From positions 154,556,920 to 154,620,919 of the forward strand of contig NC_039358.1 of assembly GCF_003573695.1 (NCBI RefSeq): DNA of 64,000 nucleotides. Reading direction: 5' to 3'. Positions 33,956 to 46,671 of this stretch are shown here, one piece after another; the stretch's first letter is position 1; the number at the start of each line of letters is the position of its first letter. Made by a program: the position numbers and the translations under genes. This stretch comes from Papaver somniferum. Its lineage: Eukaryota; Streptophyta; Magnoliopsida; Ranunculales; Papaveraceae. The notes beneath the pieces are model-generated. The model was not told the DNA's origin, did not search any database, and saw nothing but the letters and a program-made list of their open reading frames with translations.

Positions 33956-36557
33956 TCAATTTAGTGGCAAAACTATTAATACATATGGAATACAAAAAAT
34001 AAATAAATTAACTTTTGTAGCTCCTATTCCACATGTCTAATCTTCAACATTACTCGAAATCTTCGTCACTTCCAAGTACTCCAATGATCCAAAATGTTGT
34101 AAGTTTAGCATCATCATTGTTGAAAATACGTAGCTATAATAATAAGAAAACAATAATTCTCAATCATTGTTATACAGTGTCATAGTATCATTACACAACG
34201 TCAAAGTTCAATTGTATCACAACTTCAACAACAATACTATGGTGATATGTATCACTCCCCCTAGTCAATACTCCATCTCACATGGAAACCACTCCCCCTT
34301 ACATAATGATCCGAAAACCATATGTATTTGTAGTGCGAACTACATATTAATTCTCCCCATTTTTGTCAATAAAATCGGCAAAGTAACAAGAACGGGATCC
34401 TAATGAAATTTCCGAAAGAGACATTTCATGACCAAAAGAAAGCAAAAATATCAACTTGTTCTTTAGATGAAATCATAAAGACGAAGCTAAATGCATTCAT
34501 CAAGGAGTTTATAAATATACAAGATAACCCCTATAATATTCCACAGCCGCACTCCCCACAAAGATTTGGCAATTAAGCGCAAGTTCAAAAAGAACTCTCC
34601 CCCATAAAATGTCATTCCCAAGGGAACAACAAGAGTGACCTTAATTTCGAAAGAGAAAAGAAGGATTTCTTTGGACATAAAAAATCACATACAAGTATGA
34701 ATTTGAATCCAAAATATTAAATTGACCACAATAAGTTGATGATTAATTTAATCAAAAAATGCTCAACACAAGTAAACTTATGGAGACTTAAGAACGCTCA
34801 ATTAGATTAATCACAAGTAAACCCATAATCAATCTAATCGAAATACACAATCAAACTAATCACAAAGTAATCAATTTAATTGGTCATACTCACATAAGAG
34901 GGTCTATGGAGCAATGACTAAGTTAATCATGAAAACAATCAACCCAGTCATGAATGCTCAAACATAAGAAGACTTATGAAGTCATAACTAAATAACCAAA
35001 CAAGATGATTAAATTAGTTGAAAATGCTCAACATAAAGTACCTTACGGAACAACGACATAGCTAATAAAAAATAATCAACTTGGTTGTTTAATGCTCAAC
35101 ATAAGACACTTTTATGGAGCCTCACAGTAATACATAAAATATGGATCAGGGAAGATCAATTACTGCGGAATACACAAGGATTCATCCTATTTTCCATCAC
35201 TATTCGCATAACGACATTCAATAGACATAATCCTTGCAAACAAAGATTTTAACCTATCTTCCATCAATAATTGACAATATAGGCTTAACTTTTGTATTTG
35301 TCAAAAGTCCATTCATTCTTTAACCAATACATGAATATCGATCATAAACGACTTTACTTTTGACAAAGTATGGGACAATCAAGTTCATGGACGCAAACGC
35401 ACATATCCCGTAATAATATTGCAATATATAAAACCATAAAAATTAATACTACAAAAATCATCTTCCAAACAATTTTTAGAATTTAAACCAATAAATCTAA
35501 AAACATGAAGATGAAAACGTTGGACATAGCTATGTGTAATCACAATAATGGCTATTCCAAACTCTAGTAATCCTTCTCAAAAATAAGAATAAATTCTCAT
35601 AAGAAGTTTCCTAGGAAACAAGACAAACTCGTAATGCACATACAAGATGATTTGTCCTTATAGGGTAGAATCAATCTTTTTCGCATGGATTTACACCAAT
35701 AATAGATACCAAAGGCGTATCAAAATATTTTCTTAACAAAGCAGAACATACAAAGTCAATGACGACTATGCACCATAGTTCACAAAGGATGATTGTGAAC
35801 ATTCAAGAATTCCATAGCACTGCATACTACTATCCATTCTTGAACTTCCTTCTTTGTGATTCACCAACAATATTCTTGTAAAAGCTACAAATTAGCTTAT
35901 AAGAGTAGTACTCCAAGAATCCAAGTGCCCAAGTTCAAGAGAAGTGGAACAAGTGCAACGAAACAGAGCAAAATACTCAAAAACAAGATACATGACAAAT
36001 ACCAATCTTAACTCATCCAAATTCAAGGTTTCTCATCTCCATTTTGAATATAATCTAAAGAGGAAGAGAGTGAAAAAAGAATGAGGTCAATCCGAGTTCG
36101 GACGAAGAAGTTACGGCCAAAACAAGTTTACCGAATATCGACGTCAAGTATGCATACGGGTTTGCAAACGAATTTTCGTATCCTGGAGCAGTATGCAGAC
36201 GGAGTTTGCGAACTTAAACCCCTGGATATTTGTTTTAAATGATGTTATGCATACTTGGTATGTGTACCATGAAGTCCAAACATCCCGAACTATTATTTTC
36301 AAACCTAAACATTTAAGAACCTTAAACACAAATCAAGTTAGGTAGAAAAGAACGATAAGAAAGGTACGTGAATCATTATCAGTTCTCTAAGCAAATAAAA
36401 GCACAAATATTGCTCAAGTTTATAGACATATCTTTTTAGATGAATCCAATTGAATTCTACAGCCTTACCAAACATAATATGTGCGCCCCAATTTTCGTGC
36501 TTCCCTCACCGTATACATAACAGGGCATTCCTTGGTGAGGATGCACTTAAAACACAC
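33956..36557. other. Non-coding internal region of the copia-type element
   Basis: About 2.6 kb between the gag stop and the polypurine tract, where pol would lie in a complete element. No long frame or pol motif exists on either strand. At about 34745-35120 a phrase AAATGCTCAACA...ACTTATGGAG recurs five to six times at ~60-75 base spacing. Confidence 0.6.
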
Positions 36558-38048
36558 TCAAGTTGTGTTGAGGTGAACAATGACTTGCTCACCACAAGTG
36601 ACTTTTGTATTATCATGAAAGAGACCACTTTTAGAACCTTTCACATCCAAATCCATCTTTCCAAAGAACTCTTTAAGTTCCAACATCATGGATACTGCCT
36701 TCTCCATAGTCATGGAATTTTCTGGAAGATCATTCCTTTTCACACTCAAAGTGTCATTGACTTTCTTTGGAACCCACTTATGAGTGCGTTTAGAAACAAC
36801 CGGAACCTTCTTCCCGTTACTCTCTTCAATATTTCTCGAAAGAGGATTGGATTTACTACTCTTTTGCAAGTTAGTCTTTCTCCAACTGGGAACATCAGAT
36901 CTTGTCTTCGTCTTTACGAAGTTATCCTTTTGATAACCATTACGATTGTGAAAAGGATTCGTATGACGTTTATAGGAAAAAATATGTTTATCACAACACT
37001 GATTCCTTTGCCTAAAGGTTGGACAGTTACAACCTGTGGCATTAAGGGGATTAGCCTTAACATATGATCTTGGTTTCACAACTTCTTGTGATGCCCAAAC
37101 AAGAACATCATGAAGTTTCTCATTCCTTATACGGAAACGACATCTCCTTTCTAGGTGACCTTTATTTCCGCAATAGTGGCAAACATATGGAATGTTCTTA
37201 CCTCGATCCGTCTGTGCTGACTTTGGAGGTTGATATACTTTTCTCTTTCGAACCTTAATTGCCGGTGAAGGTATTTCACTTTTTCCATCAGTGGAAACCT
37301 TTTGTTGAGAATAATCACTAGCCTTGACAAATTTTACCTCTTTGCTAATACTTGGAGCATTTATTCCCTTATAGCCCAATCCTCGTGTATCACGATGAGT
37401 TTTACTTGCTCCTAGCATAGTGGTTAATTTGCTTGAACTAGTATTGAACTTTTTCAAGTCATCTTCCAACATCTTGATTTTATCAAGAGCATCAGCTAAA
37501 TAAGCCTCAAAGCGTTTTTCTCGAGCGAGACAAGCACTTTCTCTGTCATCAAAACTAATTTGTTGAGAGTTAAACCGTACTTCAGATTCTACAAGTTTCT
37601 CTTCCAACAAAAAGTATTTTTGATAAAGATTATCACATTCAAGTGACTTCGTACGTAGGTTTTCCTCAGAATCCTTGAGGATCGATTCGTTAGAACGATT
37701 CGAAAAATAAACACCTGCGTAACATCTTCTCAATTTCTTGTTTTCTCGACAGAGAGGATCAAGAAGAGGTGAGACATGAGAAGGTGTAATCTTCTTCATA
37801 TTCCACGAATCCAAAAACTTAACATACTCTGAGACTTCCTCATCAACATCTCTATCAATATCTGAATCACCTTCATCAGAAAGTTCATCCAACTGTTCTT
37901 CTAGGAGAGTTTGCTAATCAACAGTTTTTACATCAAGAGAATGTTTAGATATTGACTTAGATGTGACAGTCCTCTCAGGTGAATCCAAGCTTTTAGAATC
38001 ATCTGGTAATTTCTGAACTGGTACGTTATTAGAGATAGACTCGTCCAT
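36558..38048 (-). pseudogene. Copia-type gag with CCHC zinc knuckle, one nonsense codon
   Basis: A true ATG lies at 38046-38048 (MDESISNNVPVQKLPDD), 50 bases inside the primer binding site. A single TAG at 37914-37916 (KTVD*QTLLEEQ) interrupts an otherwise open frame of about 496 codons. Downstream parts are an acidic segment (DELSDEGDSDIDRDVDEEVS), a long coiled-coil region (FLLEEKLVESEVRFNSQQ, AYLADALDKIKMLEDDLKKF), a basic stretch, and a C-X2-C-X4-H-X4-C knuckle CHYCGNKGHLERRC. Gag packages the element RNA into virus-like particles. Because only one codon is broken, loss of function may be recent or bypassed by readthrough; neither can be judged here. Confidence 0.85.
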
Positions 38049-38098
38049 AATCAGATCGCTACAAACACAGACTTATAAGGTATTTAACGTGTTTGCTT

Positions 38099-38110
38099 GC
38101 TCTGATACCA
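38099..38110 (-). promoter_or_regulatory. Primer binding site, initiator tRNA-Met type
   Basis: TGGTATCAGAGC on the minus strand, two bases beyond the TTTTTCA end of the 5' LTR. Confidence 0.9.
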
Positions 38111-38112
38111 AT

Positions 38113-40474
38113 TGAAAAAGAGGGGGTCTAACAACCACACCCAATATTTCGCTTAGCAATCTGTATGGATAAACTCCAATATACTTTTATGAGAATCAAC
38201 TAGACAGTTAGACTCAATTAATGGAAAGTATATCAAAGAGTTTATATCTCAATCTCTCGATTTGATCTTTACTCAAGCAAATAGAAATCTGCGAGTCTTT
38301 ATCAAAGAGAGATAACTTGGATGGTACCAAAGACCAATATCCAAGTGTCAATAAATTTAAATCAACAACCAAAAGGTCGGATATTCTAATTGATTGAACT
38401 AACGCACAACATGTATTATTTCAATTATAAAGATAAAAAAATATAATGCGGAAACTGAAATAACACAGACACCAGATATTTTGTTAACGAGGAAACCACA
38501 AATGCAGAAAAACCCCGGGACCTAGTCCAGATTGAACACACACTGTATTAAGCCGCTACAGACACTAGCCTACTCTAAATTAACTTCGTTCTGGACTGTA
38601 GTTGAACCCCAACCAATCTCACACTGATACAAGGTACAATTATGCTCCTACGCCTCTAATCGCAACAGGATATTGTGCACTTGATTCCCTTAGCTGATCT
38701 CACCCACAACTAAGAGTTGCTACGACCCAAAGTCGAAGACTTTAATAAAAAAATCTGTATCATACACAAAAGTCTACGACAATAGATAAATCCGTCTCCC
38801 ACGAATATACCTATGAGTTTTGTTCCGTCTTTTGATAAATCAAGGTGAACGGGAACCAATCAATAATACCAGACTTATATTCCTGAAGAACAGCTTAGTA
38901 TTATTAATCACCTCACTATAATTTTATTCTACGCAGCCAAAAAAGATATTGTGGAATCACCAACGATGAGACGAAGATTTTTGTGACTTCTTTTCTATCT
39001 TGCCTATCGGAGATATAAAATCTCGAGCCAATTATTATAATCATACTCGTAATGATAGAAGATGCAAGATCAGATCACACAACTACAAGAAAAGTAGTAT
39101 CTGTCTGGCTTCACAATCCCAATGAAATCTTTAAGTCGTTAACCTGGTTTAGAAGAAGAAACCAAAGGTTAAAGGAGAATCTACTCTAGCTTAGCACAAC
39201 TAGTATCACACAGAATGTGTGGGGATTAGGTTTCCTAGTATCTAGAGTTATCCCTTATATACACTTTCAAATCAGGGTTTGCAATCAATGTTAGCTTAGT
39301 AACAAAGCATTCAATATTCACCGTTAGATGAAAACCTGATTAGATTCAAGCTAATATTTCTCAACCGTTAGATCGAAAACTTAGCTTGTCACACACAAAT
39401 GAAATGTCCAATTTTGGGTTTATGAACCGTACCCAAACATTAACATTTGTTGGTTCAACAAGTCAACCAAATGGTTAGCCATATGATTACTTTCATATCA
39501 ACCATATTCTTCTTCACCATAACTAGTTCAAATAACTCAAATGAACTAGTTAGAGATTTGTTCAATTGCTTAGATCTTATGTAACTACACAAGACACAAT
39601 CGAAGAAAAATCGGTTTGATTCACTTGAATCGGTACATGAACCTTATAGCCACAGTTTGCAAAAGCATTCCTTAGTTTATTTAAACATTTGTTCAAGAAC
39701 AACCGACTTTAGATATAACCTTCTCAAGTTCGCGGACTTAAGCTCATGGAAGGAGTTCAGAAACTCCAACAGAAATTCTCGGGTCGAGAACTTTCGCCAG
39801 TTCACGGACTGAGTTCGCGGACTTGGCTCACGGCACTTCCATTTCTCTTGATCAACAAAGTTCGCAAACTTTGGTTCAAGGAATAAGGACTTATACATAT
39901 ATGTGTTTCCACAACAATGCTTATATCCTACCAATGGTTATGTAATCTAAACTCTCATTTCAATCATTGAAACATTCTCAGAGGACGGATATAGCCGTTA
40001 TTCACAGACCATTTTTCGTCAGAGCAATTTTCAAAGTGATTGAAACATAACATGACTTTCGTCACTAGGTAAAAATGAATTCGGCTAAAGCGAAAGCTTA
40101 CCAACACATATTTCGAGAAATAGATAGGAGAGATAAACTCGGCTTGAAATAGGAAATGTGTATAATGAAGGTTTATATATGAAAACGACTTTTCTCTCAA
40201 GAGTAGGAGATAGAATAGATAGACTTTTGAGTGACAGATAAGTTCAAGTTTCCACATACCTTTTAGTCGATGAAGATCCACTAGTTTCTTGAGTAGTCCT
40301 TCGTCTTGTATGATGATTGCCATGGAGTTCTTGAGCTCAACTACACTTTCTATCCTAGTACAAGACCTTTAGATATGTAGGCTAGAAATCAAGACTTATA
40401 GTTTTTATCACTAACATTGACAAACATGCTTGAGATAGCAACGCATGCGAGTTCGACCGAGCAATTCTCTAACA
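38113..40474 (-). repeat. 5' LTR of the gag-only copia-type element
   Basis: Plus-strand limits TGAAAAAGAGGGGG...ATTCTCTAACA, the partner of 31596-33942. It directly adjoins the primer binding site on its left and the target duplication CTTTG on its right. Confidence 0.9.
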
Positions 40475-40479
40475 CTTTG

Positions 40480-41090
40480 GGTCGTAGCAACTCTTAGTTG
40501 TAGGTGAAATCACCTAAGGGAATCAAGTGTGCAGAGTCGTTTTGGGATTCAGAGGCGTTAGGAACGCGACTATACCTTGATTAGTGTGAGATTGGTTAAG
40601 TCTCAACTACATTCCAGTCCGAAGTTAACTAGGAGTAGGCTAGTGTCTGTAGAGGCTTAATACAGTGTGGTGTTCTAATCTGGACTAGGTCCTAGGGTTT
40701 TTCTGCATTTTCGGTTTCCACGTTAAAAAAATTTCTGGTGTCTGTGTTATTTCTTTTCTGCATTACATTTATTTATATAATTGAAATATCACAGGTTGTG
40801 TGTAGTTCAATCAATTAGATAATCCAACCTTTGGTTGTTGATATAAATTGATTGGCACTTGGATATTGGTCTTTGGTACCATCCAAGTTATTTATCATAT
40901 TAATCCGGCTCACAGATTTCTATATGTTCGATTGCAGATTGGTTTGAGAAATTGAGATACAACTCTTGGATATATTTCCATTGATTGAATCTGACTATCT
41001 AGTTGATTCTCTTGGAATTATATTGGAGTTTGTCCGTACATATTGCCTAAACGAAATATTGGGTGAGGTTGTTAGACCCCCGCTTTTTCA
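40480..41090 (+). mobile_element. Older copia-type element, 5' LTR, second part
   Basis: Continues the LTR interrupted at 31595: GGTCGTAGCAACTCTTAGTT is the reverse complement of a phrase in the younger LTRs. It ends GCTTTTTCA at 41090, next to ATTGGTATCAAAGC, a primer binding site one base different from the consensus. Confidence 0.8.
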
Positions 41091-41156
41091 ATTGGTATCA
41101 AAGCAGGCAAACACGTTTAAGACCTTATAAGTTTGTGTTTGTAGCGATCTGACTCT

Positions 41157-41743
41157 ATGGACAATAATGTTATCTCAATAAATGCACCACCAGATCCAGG
41201 GATTCCAAAATTCTCTTCCATGACTGATTTAATAAAATATGTAGAAGAAATTCTATCTAAACCTCCTCCAGGTTTAAAATCCCTAGAAGTGATTTTAGGT
41301 CTTGAAAAAAGGCTTGAGAGCTTATCTTTGATGTTGAGTTATATCTCCAGAAAGAGAAAGAATCTCTTGATAAGATAAATCAAGTTATGATGAATGATTT
41401 TCATGTTGAGGTTGATATTGATCTTCTTATCAGTAAGGGTAATCCCTCTCTCTCTTGTGTCCCAGAAAAACTGGATATAATACAAGAAGTATCTAAACAT
41501 CATCTATCAGTCAGTTCCATCTCTGAATTTAACTTTGTTCATCAGTCAAACCCTGATACACCTTCTCAAGATAATGGTATTGCCCTCTTTTGTGAGAAAG
41601 TCAGGATGTCCCTTTTTATCAAAAGGGTTTCCATGTGCAGTACTGAACATTATCTGCAAAGACTGTGTGTTACAAGTTGTAAACGAAGAAATCAGGAACA
41701 CAAATCATCTTGTGTTTTTTTATATTCTTTGAAAAACTTGTAA
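41157..41743 (+). pseudogene. Truncated gag of the older copia-type element
   Basis: ATG at 41157 lies at the same distance from the primer binding site as in the younger element. It reads MDNNVISINAPPDPGIPKFS, then a helix-forming stretch with a frame shift after 41378. The second part (SKGNPSLSCVPEKLDIIQEV) continues to about 41743 without a zinc knuckle. The rest of the internal region is missing, so the element is deleted. Confidence 0.55.
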
Positions 41744-41989
41744 AACAGTCTCTTGGGTTTCTCTCTTTACTGTGAGATGTAAGAGTTGTTGGAAAGAAAC
41801 TCTCTCTTGGTGTCATGGTGTGGAAGGTTGTGTTTTTGTGAATTACTTGGTAAAGATTTATTGAGCTTTGCTCCAATCTTCTTTACAGCTTGTTTAATAA
41901 CTGTTCATAAAAAAAAACGAGCCATTTACACACACGTACGGTTCACTTACCCTGAACTCGTATCCTTTGTGTGTTTGAACCGCGTTCTA

Positions 41990-42645
41990 GAATAAACTTA
42001 ACCGGTTCGGGTTTGTTTATAAGTCTTCGACTTTGAGTCATAGAAACTCTTAGTTGTGGATGAGATCATCTAAGGGAAGAAAGTGCGCGGAATCTGGCGT
42101 GGTTCTAGAGGCGTAAGGAACGCGGTTGTACCTTAATCGGTGTGATACTTGGTTAGGGTTAAACTACATTCTAGTAGGAAGTTAAATTGTAGTAGGATAA
42201 AGTCTGTAGCGGCTTAATACAGTGTGGTGTTCAAATCTGGACTAGGTCCCGAGGTTTTTCTGCATTTGCGGTTTCCTTGTTAACAAAATTTCTGATGTCT
42301 GTGTTATTTCTTTTCCGCATTATATTTGATTATGTAATTAAAATATCACAGGTTGTGCGAAGTTCAATCAGTTGATAAATCTGACCTTGAATGTTGGATA
42401 GAACTTAATTGACACTTGGGCATTGTTCTTTGGTACCATCCAAGTTATTTCTCATGTCAATCAGGCTCGCGGATTTCTATCAATTTGATTTGCTGATTAT
42501 ATTGTGAAAGAGATAAAAACTCTTTGATATAATTCTTGGTTGAGTCTCGCTTTTAAGTTGGTGATCTCAGAATTAAATTGGAGTTTAGTCCATACAGATT
42601 GCCGAACGAATTATTAGGTGTGGTTGTTATACCCCCGCTTTTTCA
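41990..42645 (+). mobile_element. Partial 3' LTR of the older copia-type element
   Basis: From about TCTTCGACTTTGAGTC (~42026) the sequence parallels 40480-41090 and ends GGTTGTTATACCCCCGCTTTTTCA-like at 42645. The upstream half of the LTR is missing. BAHD coding sequence begins immediately afterwards, so the LTR end marks the insertion point in the BAHD pseudogene. Confidence 0.75.
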
Positions 42646-43183
42646 CGAAGTCATGGAAGATGCACTCTCCAAAGTACTTTTTTTTACCCCGCTTAGCAGG
42701 AAGGTTTATAACTGATGATCAAGGTAGAACATGTATCATTCTAAACAATTTCGGTGTTTTCGTAACTGAAACCTACATTCCATCTACACTAGCCAAGCAA
42801 CTTCCATTCAATCCTCCAAAAGATGTTAGCCATCTCCTTACACCAATTGAAGGAGTTGAAGAATTTTTCCAAATTCAACTGAACCGATAAGCATGTGGTG
42901 GTCTAGTTATAAGTGAAATTTCTCATCACCGTGTGGCTGATAGTCATTCGATGAGTTCGTTCTTTGTAGCATGGGCTAGGATGGTCTGAGGCCCCGACTT
43001 AGAATCACTTCCTTATCATGATCGGCTTGTTGTTTCTCAACCAAGAAACTCATCTAAAGTTGAATTTGACCACCCGTCAATCGAGTTCGAGAAGGCTGCG
43101 ATTAATCCAAGCATTAGCCCTGTCTTTTCCCCCATTGAGACTGTAATAATCAATTACTCCACTAAATTCATTATCAAGCTGAA
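42646..43183 (+). pseudogene. BAHD acyltransferase pseudogene, middle fragment
   Basis: Begins at the codon for EVMEDALSKV, corresponding to residue ~65 of the intact gene at 7469, and runs to IINYSTKFIIKLN (intact residue ~245). Protein similarity is obvious ([56 protein letters not shown]). The HXXXD catalytic motif is kept as HRVAD. Breaks: a one-base deletion near 42680, TAA in place of the Tyr after IQLNR (42888-42890), and TGA after ARM-V near 42987. The N-terminal 64 codons are missing, cut off by the copia-type LTR on the left. Confidence 0.9.
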
Positions 43184-44022
43184 TTGTGACGGACCGGAAA
43201 ATTACGCCTTTGGCGCGTTGCCCCGCAGGCCGTTACTCCCCCGATGCGCCATTGATGATGCTAAGGTCCGGGCCTCAAGGCTAGGAAAACGCAAGTCCAC
43301 TTTCCCTTCCAAGCATGCCCGTGGAGCATGATGCGTCTAACTTAGCTTCCACACCGTTCCAAACTTAACCTTGTCCGCAAAAGGGTAAAAGGCCATTTGG
43401 ACAAGGCCAATGCATTCTTGCATGCATTACTGGCTCTGCCTCAACGTAGGAAATTCATCACTGAGGCATATGCCTCTCTAAACAGTCAAACTACTTAGGA
43501 ATATGCCTCTCTAAACCTTTTGCCAATTCCCTACCTTACCACGCTTACCAACTTCATATATCTTGATAGGAAGTATGAGCATCCACTTCCTGGCATGCAA
43601 CTAAGCCTCATCAAGCTTGGCCTAAATCATCTCTTGCATCGAGCTACCGAGCTTAGATGATATGAGGGGTCAACGTGCTGGACCAGCAATGCTGCAACTC
43701 ATTGCGGATGCCTACGTACCCTTCCCTACTCTAAATGGATCATGCAAAGACCATAGTTCATCCTCGTAGGGGAAGTAACTTAAGCCAACTCAATTGCAAG
43801 GTTGTGGCCTAGAAATAATGATAATGGCCTGGTCCGTATAGGACGTTTCGTCAAAATGCACAATGATTATGCGTTATCGGGTCCGCGACATGGCATAGTA
43901 ATGCCTTCGCATCACATGCCCCGTTGGAAAGGCTACGCAACTATAAATGAGCCTTAGGCATCATTTGTACTCTTACGGCAAGCTATGAAGGTTACTTGGC
44001 GCATCGTCCGCATATGCACCTT

Positions 44023-46671
44023 TGGTAGGCCCGAAGGGGTGTATAATTGAAGCGATAAAAACGGGGGCCTACAGTAATACCGCAAGTGCACGGTCGTCAG
44101 TTGTAGCTCGTGCAAGTACGGGTCGATCCACAGAGATCGGGTGTGTTTTGGAAGTGATTTAGCTAATTGGGTTCCTAGATTTGCTTTGGGCTTAGAAGCC
44201 TTTTGGCTTAAATTGGGCTTGAGTACTAATGGGTTTGTTCACAATAAAATGAACTGAGCTTGGGCTCAGTTAGTCTTTGAAATACAAATGGGCTTAGGCC
44301 TTAAACTTAGGCTTTTGATTAAGCCTGAATTGGATTGGGCCTTAATAATGAACTTGGGCTTTGGTTTTGGTCTTCTGATGAGCCCAAGTTGTGCTCTGGG
44401 CTTTTGGTTTTAGAAACTGGGCTTGGTTACTGAGGACTGGGCCTTAGGCTTCACTGAAGTGAATTGGGCTCAGTTGGATTGGCCTTTGCTTGGCTGCAGG
44501 AGCAGCAAGTCTGCACAGCAGCTGCAGGAGAAGAAGTGGCAGCAGCTTGGCAGCAGGCTTGGCAGAGGCAAAGAAGCAGCAGGCACCAGTAGCAGCAGTA
44601 GGGCAGCTGCACAGCAGGTAGTAGCAGCAGCAGGAGCAAGAGCTGCACAGCAAGGCCAACAGCAACAGCAAAAGGAGAAGTGCTGCAGGGCAAGTGCAAC
44701 AGCAACAGCAGCACAAGGAGTGGTAAACAGTGGCTCTAGGCCAAATTGGAAGCAAACCAGAGAAGCAACAGAGTTGCAGGGCAGGGAAGAAACAACAAGG
44801 CAAAAGCAATGGAAGAACTAAACAGCAAAAACAAAACAAAAGCAAAACAAAACAAGAATGAACCAAGGCCTAAGGCCAAGGGCAGGGTTGTGGTGAAGCT
44901 AACAGAACAAACATAGAAAAGAAATTGTGGATGGGAAGTGCAGGGAGATGGATGAGAGTTTCCTTTACCTAGCCAGTTCACCTAGGTTAAGTTCTTGTCA
45001 AATATCTAGTTAACCAACCTTACATCCTTAGCTAACCCCTAGTATTGGCTGTCTGTTTAAGGCACAACCAATCACAGACTAACTAGGCAGTGGTTTACTA
45101 ACTAATGTAGCTAATTAATTCCTTAGAGCCACCACTGACCCCTAGCATTAGTGGTCTTCTTACAGCACCACTAATCACAAATCAGTTGGGCACTTAGGAG
45201 TCTAACTAGCCTAAGCTATTTTAAGCTCAGCAAAAACCATCCTAATAGCTAACCATCATGGTTCAGTTGTTCTCTCACCCTAGTGGGGAATTAGAACATG
45301 TTGCAGTTAAGAGTCCTCATGGTTGTCAAGCATCAAAACTCAGAATAAGAACATGTGAGTTAAACAGGGGACTTACAAGCTCATGTGTAGAAACAAACAC
45401 ACAAACTAATTAAGACAAACATAACATGGATAATACAATCACACACAGAACACAACAGGATATAGCATAACATAACAAACATAACAGGAGCATAACAATT
45501 AACAGGAAACAATATTAAGCAGAACACATTATCATTTAACAGGACATGAAAGTCCTGGATGTTGGCTACTCCAAGCATCGTTTCTAACACAACCCATAGT
45601 CCCAATTTATACCCAATTACATCATTAGGGTTTTCCCCAATTTTCCCCCAAATTCAGTGAAATTAGGTTTTGCAAATTACCTAATTTTATGGCACAATTC
45701 CTCCCATGTGCGACGACCCATTCTTCCTCTGACGCTCCTGCTGCTATCCACGCCTCCAATTGCTTCATCTATCAATGTAATTCACCAAATCCAATCCTAA
45801 CAGTGAAGAGGATGGTGGAGTTGTTGAAATAGAGTAATAGGTGATAGGGGTGATGATAGTAGTGATGGGTTGTGGTTGTTGTGGAGAGTTGGTGGTTTGG
45901 TGGCTGTTGCAGGAGGGGTGGTGGTGATGGTGGTGCGGCAGGGGATGGTGGTTGTTCTGCAGAGGGGGGTGGTGTAGGTGATGGATGGGTTCGATAGAAT
46001 GGGAGAAGGGGGTTGTTTGGGTAGGTGGTATAGGCTCGGTTGCTAGGGTGTTAGGCGGATCCATCGAGTCTTGATGTTCTGTGACTCTGAGCTGCGAGAT
46101 GCGAAGCTGGTAGGTGGATCGGACGGTGATACGAAGTGAAGCTTGTAGCGACCGTCAGATATTTTGATACAACGAAGTTAACGGCTCTAGATGGGGTTAG
46201 GAACTGTAGTGTTAGGCGGAGATATCAAACTTTGATGCACAACAAGGGAGCGACCGTTGGATTCAACTACCATCTAATCTGAAGGCTTGGAATTTCAGCG
46301 CTGTGGTGCTCGGCAGAGACATCAGATTTTGATGCTCTATGAAGGAGCGACCGTCGGATGCTTCTGAGAACTGATCTGATGGCTGAGAACGGAGGCGCTT
46401 TTGTGTGTAGAAAATGAGGTTGTGCGCACCATTCTTCGCGGCTTCCTTGCGTAATTTCTCCCGGCTTTTCACTACTTTTCTGCTCTTTTCGCTCCGCGAC
46501 TCATCCGAACTTTATTTATTACCTAAAAATGCAAAATTAATTAATAAAAATATTTATTCTTGAAAACAATGAAAATACAGAATATGGGATAAAATGTAGA
46601 ATTAACGCATAAAAGATGAGTTAAAATGCCAACAAAAAGGGATAAATATATACAATATTTGGCACTCATCA
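44023..46671 (-). repeat. 3' LTR of the young gypsy-type element
   Basis: Nearly identical to 50842-53493. Contains a CAG/GCA-rich block at 44500-44720 that produces several long chance frames on both strands, and a GGTGGTGAT-rich block at 45840-46000. Confidence 0.93.

Larger units (their letters stand above)
31596..40474 (-). mobile_element. Non-autonomous copia-type LTR retrotransposon, gag only
   Basis: Two ~2.35-kb LTRs (31596-33942 and 38113-40474) bound 4.17 kb of internal sequence. The duplication CTTTG flanks the whole (31591-31595, 40475-40479). Read on the minus strand the LTR is TGTTAGAGAAT...TTTTTCA. The primer binding site is TGGTATCAGAGC (38099-38110, two bases from the LTR), complementary to initiator tRNA-Met as in copia elements, and the polypurine tract is CAAAGGGGGAGAT (33943-33955). 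Only a gag frame is present; no protease, integrase or reverse transcriptase is visible, so mobility would need pol from a relative. The two LTRs differ at many positions, so this is not a fresh insertion. It lies inside the LTR of an older related element in the opposite orientation. Confidence 0.92.

Noticed and set aside
36450..37067. 205-codon plus-strand frame opposite the copia gag
   Set aside because: Shadow of the gag frame, which has the CCHC knuckle and coiled coil on the minus strand.
44423..44981. Long Gln/Ala- or Cys/Leu-rich frames on both strands, repeated at 51245-51803
   Set aside because: They lie in CAG-rich LTR sequence, overlap each other on both strands and are identical in both LTRs; no protein family resemblance.
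45381..46472. Several 69-99 codon minus-strand frames, repeated at 52203-53294
   Set aside because: Located in LTR sequence, with low-complexity His/Pro translation or no recognisable domain. One (MKSREKLRKEAAKNGAHNLI) is marginal, but nothing supports expression.
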